A program made the position numbers and the translations under genes. Positions 18,121 through 23,909 of a DNA stretch of 29,827 nt are shown here, one piece after another. The stretch's first letter is position 1; each line of letters starts with the position of its first letter. Below the pieces are notes generated by a model that had not been told where the DNA came from, made no database searches, and was given only the letters and a program-made list of their open reading frames with translations. This DNA comes from a virus: positions 1 to 29,827 of IMG/VR virus record IMGVR_UViG_3300028837_000440, one strand, 5' to 3'.

Positions 18121-19368
18121 GTGGACATAACAACTACCAGAATATACGAAGAGAATGCCGAGTCTTGGCTATCGGGTAAGAGAAGGGCGTTAAACGAAGG
18201 GGGCACAGCCTCGAGTAAAACTTGGTCTATCCTTCAGCTTCTTATTTTAATCGCCCAGAATGCCAAATCACGGCTTCTCATATCGGTTGTAAGCGAGAGT
18301 CTCCCCCATCTTAAACGAGGAGCGATAAGGGACTTCTTTAACATATTAGATGAGAGTCCTGAGAACAATCCCCGGTACAATAAGACAGAGCAGTTTTATT
18401 CGTTTGGCAATGGGAGGATAGAGTTCTTTGGAGCTGATGAGGCTGACAAGGTAAGGGGGCCGAGAAGGGATATACTCTTTATCAATGAGGCAAACAACGT
18501 ACCATGGGATGCAGCTCGTGGTTTAGACATACGAACCAATAAGTTCACCTTCTGTGACTGGAATCCCGTTAGTGAATTTTGGGTACATCAATATGAGGAT
18601 TCAAGGGGGCAAGTAATACCCGGATGGTTAGCAGAGGGGAGTAGTGCTTACATACATTCAACCTATTTAGATGCTGTTGATGTCATACCTCAAGGGGTTG
18701 TAGACAACATAGAATCCAATAGGGATAAAGACCCGAACTGGTGGAACATCTATGGGTTGGGTCTGATAGGTAGAATAGAAGGACTTGTCTATCCGTTATT
18801 CAATCAGGTTGATAATTTACCCGCTCAAGGGAATCTAGTGTACGGGTTGGATTTCGGGTTCTCTGGTGACCCTGCTTCCTTAACAAGGCACAAGATATTT
18901 CCTGATGAGATACACAGTCAGGAGCTGATTTACGAAGCGGGGCTTACTAATCAGGACATTGCTACCAGAATGGAAGAACTCGGAGTAATCAAATCAGATG
19001 AGATATGGGCTGATTCTGCTGAACCTAAATCGATAGAAGAAATCTATCGGATGGGGTTTAACATCAAGGGGTGCCCGAAGGGACCAGGGAGTGTAGAATA
19101 CGGTCATCAGAAAGTAAGGCAGTATAAACAATACTGGACAAAGGATTCCTTAAACTGCATTAAGGAACAAAGGAACTTCAGGTACAAGTCTGATAAGAAT
19201 GGTAAACTCACTGAAAAGACAACGCATATCTGGAGTCATGGAATGGACTCAAGGAGATATGCGGTAATGGGCTTTTCTGAAGAAGCTGAACCTGAAGAAG
19301 CTGTTATAGTTTACGATTCAATGGAAGCAGTAAAGGAGTTGGAATTAAGCCCTTTAAGAAAGCAGTAA
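18121..19368 (+). CDS. terL: Terminase large subunit
   Basis: This 415-residue protein has a GTG start three bases after the previous stop. The ATPase part has a Walker A-like EGGTASSKTWS (residues 26-36) and Walker B DILFINEAN (117-125). The nuclease part begins at YGLDFGFSGDP (241-251), whose Asp244 is a likely metal ligand, with further acidic residues near IWADSAEP. It is the motor that pumps DNA into the prohead and cuts it. Its length is normal for short PBSX/Terminase_3-6 type large subunits. Confidence 0.92.
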   Translation: MDITTTRIYEENAESWLSGKRRALNEGGTASSKTWSILQLLILIAQNAKSRLLISVVSESLPHLKRGAIRDFFNILDESPENNPRYNKTEQFYSFGNGRIEFFGADEADKVRGPRRDILFINEANNVPWDAARGLDIRTNKFTFCDWNPVSEFWVHQYEDSRGQVIPGWLAEGSSAYIHSTYLDAVDVIPQGVVDNIESNRDKDPNWWNIYGLGLIGRIEGLVYPLFNQVDNLPAQGNLVYGLDFGFSGDPASLTRHKIFPDEIHSQELIYEAGLTNQDIATRMEELGVIKSDEIWADSAEPKSIEEIYRMGFNIKGCPKGPGSVEYGHQKVRQYKQYWTKDSLNCIKEQRNFRYKSDKNGKLTEKTTHIWSHGMDSRRYAVMGFSEEAEPEEAVIVYDSMEAVKELELSPLRKQ

Positions 19369-19384
19369 GAGATTTGGAGTTAGC

Positions 19385-20779
19385 GTGAAGAAACAAGAAG
19401 AGACTCGTTTAAGGGAACTAGCACCAAGGGATGAATTAGATTTAATAATCAGAGAAGCTACTGCCAGTGTTGAGGCCGACCTTGCCCTAGAAGATGCTGG
19501 GTGGGTAAATCTAAGTGCTCAAACAGGAGAGATAATATCGGGCGCTGAGAGAATAACTAATCTTAAATTATCCCGGTTGTATTCTGTTAAAGACCCTCTG
19601 GGAAAACAGGCTATTAGGTTATGGACTGATTACACATTCGGTCAGGGCATGACATCTCATTCAGACGAAGATAAGACAGAAGAAGTTAGGAAGGCATTTT
19701 GGGAATCTAAGGCTAATCAGAATATCCTATCGGCACGAGGGCAACGCAAATCTTCTGATAAACTCTTAATTGACGGCGAGGTATTTTTCGCAATCTTTTT
19801 AGGGGTCAAAGAAGCTAAGATACGGATGATTGATCCTCTTGAAATTACAGAGATAATTACTGATTCTGACGACAAAGAAGATGTGAGGTTTTATAAAAGA
19901 ACTTGGTCAGATGCACAGGGGGCTTCTCACGATGCATTTTATCCCTCAACCAATAATCCCAAAAACAAACCCGCCAAAGATGCCAGCAATAAGATAGTCA
20001 AAGCAGAGGGTGATGCACCCTTAGTTTATCATTTAACCTATAACACAATTGGGCAAAGAGGGAATCCGTTGCTCTTACCAGCTCTAATTTGGATAAAATA
20101 CTATACCAAGTTTATGGCTTCCAGAATAGCGGTTATGCTGGCGTTGGCTAAGTTTGCCTGGCATACGAAAGTTAAGGGTGGGCAAGCTGCTGTAAATGCC
20201 ATTAAAGCCAAGACTCATCAACAGCAGATAAATGCAGCCTCTAGTCTAATAGAGAATTTAGGCTCTGATACCACACCGATTAAAACAGATACGGGAGCAC
20301 AGCAGGCATATCAAGATGGGCGACAGATTAAGCTGATGATAGCTGCTGCCGTAGGTATTCCTGAGCAATATTTTGGAGATATATCTATTGGGAATTTAGC
20401 AACAGCCAAGACTGTAGAACTCCCAATGATGAAGATGTTTCAATCGTATCAGAAAGTGTGGGAGGATACTTATAAGGATATTAACGAAATAGTTTTTACA
20501 CATAATGGGATTAAAGAAGATAAGCAGTATGTTGATATGGACTTCCCTGCCATCGCACCAGAGGATGTGGCAGCGGCAGCGACAGCTATAGTCCAGATAT
20601 TACAGGTTTTACCAGCTCTTGGCGATTCTGATGATGTCAAGCAGATAGCCCTAATGACCTTAGGAGTGAATGACCCTGCTGAAGTATTGAATGAGTTGGC
20701 AAAAGAGGTTAAGAAAAATCCCGACATAGCATTATCTAGAGCTTTAAAACAATTCAGGGAAAGTCTTAAAAAGGAGTAA
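19385..20779 (+). CDS. Portal protein
   Basis: This 464-residue protein has a GTG start with SD GGAG. The gene order (large terminase then this gene then a minor head gene) and typical features fit a phage portal: an early Trp/aromatic region RLWTDYTFGQGM, KLLIDGEVFF, the RMIDPLEITEIITDSDD strand pair, LVYHLTYNTIGQRGNPLLLP, and helical crown-like C-terminus. It forms the dodecameric ring at one head vertex through which DNA enters. The C-terminal EVLNELAKEVKKNPDIALSR is helical. Confidence 0.85.
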   Translation: MKKQEETRLRELAPRDELDLIIREATASVEADLALEDAGWVNLSAQTGEIISGAERITNLKLSRLYSVKDPLGKQAIRLWTDYTFGQGMTSHSDEDKTEEVRKAFWESKANQNILSARGQRKSSDKLLIDGEVFFAIFLGVKEAKIRMIDPLEITEIITDSDDKEDVRFYKRTWSDAQGASHDAFYPSTNNPKNKPAKDASNKIVKAEGDAPLVYHLTYNTIGQRGNPLLLPALIWIKYYTKFMASRIAVMLALAKFAWHTKVKGGQAAVNAIKAKTHQQQINAASSLIENLGSDTTPIKTDTGAQQAYQDGRQIKLMIAAAVGIPEQYFGDISIGNLATAKTVELPMMKMFQSYQKVWEDTYKDINEIVFTHNGIKEDKQYVDMDFPAIAPEDVAAAATAIVQILQVLPALGDSDDVKQIALMTLGVNDPAEVLNELAKEVKKNPDIALSRALKQFRESLKKE

Positions 20780-20781
20780 AA

Positions 20782-21063
20782 GTGGTTATATGTGAAAAGT
20801 GCCAAGATAGGGGGTTTATAGAACACGAACACGGGTTGTTAGTTGAGATTTGCGATTGTGAAGCGGGCAAGACATACGAGGTAAAAAAAAGAGAACTACT
20901 AGGGTTCTTTGAAGAGAAAGATGACAATGGAGATGACCTTGAACACCCAAACGATAGCGGAACTGAACCAAGTAATACAGATATTGGAAAGCTCAATCCC
21001 AGCGAACCCGAACAGCCTAAAAAACCGAGAAAAAAGAAGAAGGCTAGAAAAAGAGTTAAATAA
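20782..21063 (+). CDS. Zinc-knuckle protein with basic tail
   Basis: Ninety-three residues, GTG start with SD AAGGAG. The N-terminus has CEKCQDRGFIEHEHGLLVEICDC, a four-Cys knuckle (CxxC and CxC). The second half is low complexity: acidic (DDNGDDLEHPNDSG), then Pro/Ser, then a Lys/Arg tail (KKPRKKKKARKRVK). The last 140 bases overlap another open frame (20921-21142). The basic tail may bind DNA in the head. Confidence 0.6.
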   Translation: MVICEKCQDRGFIEHEHGLLVEICDCEAGKTYEVKKRELLGFFEEKDDNGDDLEHPNDSGTEPSNTDIGKLNPSEPEQPKKPRKKKKARKRVK

Positions 21064-21142
21064 ATACTTCAATAAGCTGGAGAAGGCGTTTCCATACTCT
21101 AAGTTAAATTCATTATACAATAGGTATGTAAAGGAGGAGTGA
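20921..21142 (+). CDS. Coiled-coil small protein in overlapping frame
   Basis: Up to 73 residues from ATG 20921 (ATG 20927 or 20933 also possible), read +1 relative to the zinc-knuckle gene over about 140 bases. Residues look natural: TIAELNQVIQILESSIPANP, then RRRLEKELNKYFNKLEKAF and YSKLNSLYNRYVKEE, an amphipathic helix. It runs on 79 bases past the end of the other gene and contains the SD of the next. A true overlapping gene, or one beginning near 21009 with an internal start, are both possible. Confidence 0.45.
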   Translation: MTMEMTLNTQTIAELNQVIQILESSIPANPNSLKNREKRRRLEKELNKYFNKLEKAFPYSKLNSLYNRYVKEE

Positions 21143-21261
21143 TGAAGGTAAGGCTATATAGTAACCCAAAGGGAACAGGATGGATGGGCTGGATTGAGAA
21201 CTGCAAAGAGCAAGTTCTTGGTTTTATTCGCCTTGACGGTTCTCTAGTTTGGGAATGGTAG
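21142..21261 (+). CDS. 39-residue conserved small protein, copy 2
   Basis: Same length as 17998-18117 and closely similar: MKVRLYSNPKGTGWMGWIEN, then CKEQVLGFIRLDGSLVWEW. SD AAAGGAGGAG. The copies bracket the large terminase, portal and two small genes, so they may be remnants of a tandem or transposed duplication. Intact and probably functional. Confidence 0.65.
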   Translation: MKVRLYSNPKGTGWMGWIENCKEQVLGFIRLDGSLVWEW

Positions 21262-21262
21262 A

Positions 21263-21273
21263 TATGGTATAAT
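21263..21273 (+). promoter_or_regulatory. Extended -10 promoter
   Basis: TATAAT at 21268-21273 is preceded by TGG, giving an extended -10 element (TGnTATAAT). The -35 region (TAGTTT near 21245) is poor, as is common when TGn is present. Transcription would begin near 21280, the first base of the structured element. Confidence 0.6.
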
Positions 21274-21280
21274 AGAATCT

Positions 21281-21367
21281 GAGGCTAGGGCTGAAAGTAG
21301 TATATTGGGTTTATTACGGTTCGTAAGAACAGATGCAAGACTCCCCACCTTGCCCAACCCTAGCCTC
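21281..21367 (+). ncRNA. Branched structured leader RNA
   Basis: GAGGCTAGGG (21281-21290) pairs perfectly with CCCTAGCCTC (21358-21367). TTGGG (21305-21309) pairs with CCCAA (21353-21357), stacked directly on the first helix. Within it are TTACG/CGTAA (21314-21318/21322-21326) and CAAG/CTTG (21336-21339/21349-21352) with loop ACTCCCCAC. The RNA would begin at the predicted promoter start and ends 13 bases before the SD (AAGGAG) of the next gene. No T-run follows, so it is a leader rather than a terminated small RNA. No known family is recognised. Confidence 0.6.
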
Positions 21368-21389
21368 GATATACAAAAGGAGTAAACTT

Positions 21390-21896
21390 ATGGAAATGAC
21401 TCAAGATAAATTAGATAGCATGAATCAATTTTGGGAACGAGCATTACTTGTGGCAAGGGAAAATCTCAACTCAACCCAAAGAAATACAGAAACTACTGTA
21501 GGCAAACAAGAGAAATTTGAAGCAGATTTGAGATTAAAGGTTGCTATAGAAAATTATCACTATCATTTGCCCCTGAACACCGAAATCGTTAATTCATGGG
21601 ACTTATCCAATGATAAAATACTTAAATTCGGGAGAATCGCCGAGATGGGGGAAATGGAGGACTGGGAAGATGAGCCAGAATTTGATATTGTGGACGAATT
21701 ATTCCACCAATTCAATAGATACCAAGAGGTATTATTGGCTCTTGCAAAGAGTGTAATAAGAACATTGGCGAAAATGGAATCACAACCAAAGCTAGCTTGT
21801 GTGAATCTTTATTTTCACACAGACGATGATAACCCAAGATTCCAAGTCATACTGAAAGTTCCCAAAGAGGGTGATAAATTAAATGTTGGAACTTAA
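21390..21896 (+). CDS. Phage protein of unknown function
   Basis: This protein has 168 residues from ATG 21390 (SD AAGGAG); the upstream in-frame ATG 21333 lies inside the structured RNA. It is helical in the first two thirds (DSMNQFWERALLVARENLNS, IVDELFHQFNRYQEVLLALA), with an acidic patch EMGEMEDWEDEPEFD, and beta-like at the end (LACVNLYFHTDDDNPRFQVI). It is in the head gene cluster but the family is not recognised. It overlaps the next gene by 14 bases. Confidence 0.6.
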   Translation: MEMTQDKLDSMNQFWERALLVARENLNSTQRNTETTVGKQEKFEADLRLKVAIENYHYHLPLNTEIVNSWDLSNDKILKFGRIAEMGEMEDWEDEPEFDIVDELFHQFNRYQEVLLALAKSVIRTLAKMESQPKLACVNLYFHTDDDNPRFQVILKVPKEGDKLNVGT

Positions 21897-22146
21897 TAAA
21901 AGTGAATTACCTATAGGAACACTTCCTAGATGGGATGTTATTCTTGCTGATGATATTGATGCACTAGAAGGCATACCTCGAAATTCCGCAGAGAAAGAGA
22001 GGGTAAGGGATGTGTCTCTAAGTGAAGCATTTAGACTAGCTACAAAAAATAAGGGCTTCCTTCAATTTATACTTGCCTGTATTTGTGTGGCAATATGTTA
22101 TCCAATGGGGGCTATTATTAGGCTGGTAAGATATGCCACTAAGTAA
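21883..22146 (+). CDS. Small protein with C-terminal membrane helix
   Basis: Eighty-seven residues overlapping the previous gene by 14 bases. The first 57 residues are soluble and acidic (PRWDVILADDIDALEGIPRN). One membrane helix lies at about 60-79 (FLQFILACICVAICYPMGAI), then a basic end. It could sit in the host membrane during infection. Function unknown. Confidence 0.5.
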   Translation: MLELNKSELPIGTLPRWDVILADDIDALEGIPRNSAEKERVRDVSLSEAFRLATKNKGFLQFILACICVAICYPMGAIIRLVRYATK

Positions 22147-22169
22147 AGACATAGGAAAGGAGTAGTAGA

Positions 22170-22449
22170 ATGGAAATAGCAAAGGAAAACATCTGTAATC
22201 CCGATGCTTTATGGAAGTGGATAAAGAGGGAAGCCAAAGATGGTAACATACAAAACATTAAATGGGTTCCTCGTATCCTAGAAGAAACAGTTGATAATTC
22301 ACCATTTACCATGAAAGGTATATCTGGTGGTACTCTAACTATTGAGCTTAATTATTCTCAGCCTACTGGATACCTTTGGTAAAAAGGAGTACTTTACCGC
22401 ACAATCTGCCGAAGAGTTTATTAAGCAGGAGCTGGAGAAACCAAGTTGA
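22170..22449 (+). CDS. Small protein, probably frameshifted (70 or about 92 residues)
   Basis: SD AAAGGAG before ATG 22170. The zero frame gives 70 residues ending ...SQPTGYLW at TAA 22380-22382. The +1 frame continues as GKKEYFTAQSAEEFIKQELE then KPS and stops at TGA 22447-22449, which overlaps the next start (TTGA). Moving to +1 at CTT-T (22374-22377) would give a natural 92-residue protein. The sequence TAC-CTT-TGG resembles the +1 slip site of prfB (TAT-CTT-TGA). A one-base indel in the assembly or a true mutation are alternatives. The family is not recognised. Confidence 0.5.
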
Positions 22450-23111
22450 CAATGCCGAAGGGTCTATTTGATGATATTGGACCTATCATTGACCAAGTGC
22501 TTGCTCACTTTAGCACGAATATAGAGGCGGAAATAGAAGGACTATTAACGGAAACCTATATCTCAGGTCAAGCCGAGATGATAAGCTATGGTAAAACCAA
22601 GCTAGGCATCCCGATAGCTTACGAAGGCCCGCCTATTTCAAAAGCGATAGACTGGGCAAGAAGTCATGTATCAAAGGCTAAATTGGTTGATGGGCTTAAT
22701 GTAGAAACCAGAAAGCAAATATCCAATGTCATAGCCGATGGGATAAAAAATAAACGTGGGATACCTGGAATTAAAAGTGATATACGCCATAAGTTTAACT
22801 GGATGGCTAGGGGTGCTCCTTCAGACATTAAGGGATTAACATTAGCATCCAGAGCTGAACTTATTGCTCGTACTGAGACAGCCAATGCTCTATCAGCCGC
22901 CAGCCTTGACAGTATGGCTGATATGGGTATAGAGGGCAAGGAATGGATAACTGCTGGTGATGATAGGGTGAGTGAAGAGTGTGAGGGTAATGAGAACGAA
23001 GGCGTTATACCAGTAGGTCAGACTTTTAGTGGTGGGGTTATGGCCCCGCCTCAACACCCTGATTGTAGATGTGTAATAGCTCCAAGTCGTCTCATTAAGA
23101 GAGGGGATTGA
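22446..23111 (+). CDS. Mu F-like minor head protein
   Basis: This 221-residue protein has TTG start 22446 that overlaps the preceding +1-frame stop (TTGA), with GGAG eleven bases before; ATG 22452 is two codons later. The C-terminal half matches the Phage_Mu_F/SPP1 gp7 pattern: SRAELIARTETANALSAASL, then GIEGKEWITAGDDRVSEECE and PQHPDCRCVIAP. The family links portal and head assembly and may carry an ejected activity. The N-terminal part is helical. Length is shorter than many members. Confidence 0.85.
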   Translation: MTMPKGLFDDIGPIIDQVLAHFSTNIEAEIEGLLTETYISGQAEMISYGKTKLGIPIAYEGPPISKAIDWARSHVSKAKLVDGLNVETRKQISNVIADGIKNKRGIPGIKSDIRHKFNWMARGAPSDIKGLTLASRAELIARTETANALSAASLDSMADMGIEGKEWITAGDDRVSEECEGNENEGVIPVGQTFSGGVMAPPQHPDCRCVIAPSRLIKRGD

Positions 23112-23356
23112 AATGCCTAGAAAACAAGTCAGATAACCTTGAGGACAATCTCGAGCTTACAATAAGGGGTAGCCATAGCAGAGGACATAGCAAGGGTTAT
23201 CGGGATGGTTATGGTAAAGGTTTTATTGATGGCAAGGATAAGCAACTTCGAGAATTAAAGCGACAGAATGAGGAACTTTTGAAACAAATCAAACTAGTTC
23301 AATGGCAGAACAAGGAATTAGCTGAAAGCATAGCTCCTGCGAGATTAAAAAGATGA
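23108..23356 (+). CDS. Tyr/Gly-repeat coiled-coil protein
   Basis: Eighty-two residues with TTG start overlapping the previous stop (TTGA), SD GAGAGGGG. The middle has SKGYRDGYGKGFIDGKDK, matching the tail of the HNH protein at 16783-17274 (SRGYKDGYEQGLIDGRR). A long coiled coil follows (LRELKRQNEELLKQIKLVQW). The Gly/Tyr motif may be a helix-packing or binding motif. Function unknown. Confidence 0.55.
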   Translation: MKCLENKSDNLEDNLELTIRGSHSRGHSKGYRDGYGKGFIDGKDKQLRELKRQNEELLKQIKLVQWQNKELAESIAPARLKR

Positions 23357-23373
23357 GGAATTAAAGAGGGCAT

Positions 23374-23538
23374 TTGACAAGGAAAGGATTAAGCAGTATA
23401 ATATCACAAGATGCACAACTCAAGGAGATATTAGACAAGATAGACTGGAAGTGCTATATTGAATATGGGACTGTTCGCATTCAGATTAGAGCAGGGAAGA
23501 AAACCCTAGTTACTATTGAGCGAACATACCCTGATTAA
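23374..23538 (+). CDS. Small phage protein, TTG start
   Basis: Fifty-four residues from TTG 23374 with SD AAAGAGGG. Product MTRKGLSSIISQDAQLKEIL, then DKIDWKCYIEYGTVRIQIRA, ends TLVTIERTYPD. A helix followed by a small beta-sheet; no motif. It lies in the spacer between two other small genes with matching SD use. Confidence 0.5.
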   Translation: MTRKGLSSIISQDAQLKEILDKIDWKCYIEYGTVRIQIRAGKKTLVTIERTYPD

Positions 23539-23550
23539 AGGAGGAACCTT

Positions 23551-23763
23551 GTGAGTCAATACGAGACTGAGATTAGTATCCTTTCAGAAAGGCTGGCTGG
23601 GCGGCCATTAAAGAGAATCCAGTGGAAAGATACAGAGAGAGAAGGCATAGAATACACCTTGGTGAGTTTTGTGTTTGAGGGTAATAATGATACAGAGTGG
23701 TATGTACAGGTGTATGGTAGAGAGATAAGTCCATCGGCTGGCAAAAAACAATTGCCTAGCTAA
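23551..23763 (+). CDS. Small phage protein, unknown
   Basis: Seventy residues, GTG start with strong SD (AAAGGAGGAA). A helix (SQYETEISILSERLAGRPLK) and then beta strands (GIEYTLVSFVFEGNNDTEWY, VQVYGREISP). No motif recognised. It is the last gene before the hairpin terminator at 23858. Confidence 0.55.
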   Translation: MSQYETEISILSERLAGRPLKRIQWKDTEREGIEYTLVSFVFEGNNDTEWYVQVYGREISPSAGKKQLPS

Positions 23764-23857
23764 TTAGATTAACAATTAAATAGATTGCTGGGAGGCTTCC
23801 ACAGGTTGCCGCCTGACAAGATAGATAATTACTAACTGAATAGAAAGAGGCTGAATC

Positions 23858-23899
23858 GAGGAACGATAGGCAGAAATGTTTATCGTTCCTCTTTTTTAT
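23858..23899 (+). terminator. Rho-independent terminator inside the head operon
   Basis: GAGGAACGATA (23858-23868) pairs perfectly with TATCGTTCCTC (23881-23891) and is followed by TTTTTTATT. It lies 13 bases before the protease/scaffold gene start, with its SD just past the T-run. It may be an attenuator giving less RNA for downstream genes, or end one transcript before a promoter I cannot identify. The 94 bases before it (23764-23857) hold no convincing gene. Confidence 0.85.
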
Positions 23900-23909
23900 T
23901 TAGGAGGAA

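Noticed and set aside
21030-21050. A-AAA-AAG heptamer in frame, a classic -1 slip site
   Set aside because: The -1 frame meets TAG four codons later and does not enter the overlapping ORF, which is in +1.
23764-23857. Nine-codon TTG frame (MPPDKIDNY) before the terminator
   Set aside because: Too short and poorly spaced from its GGGAGG; no other support.
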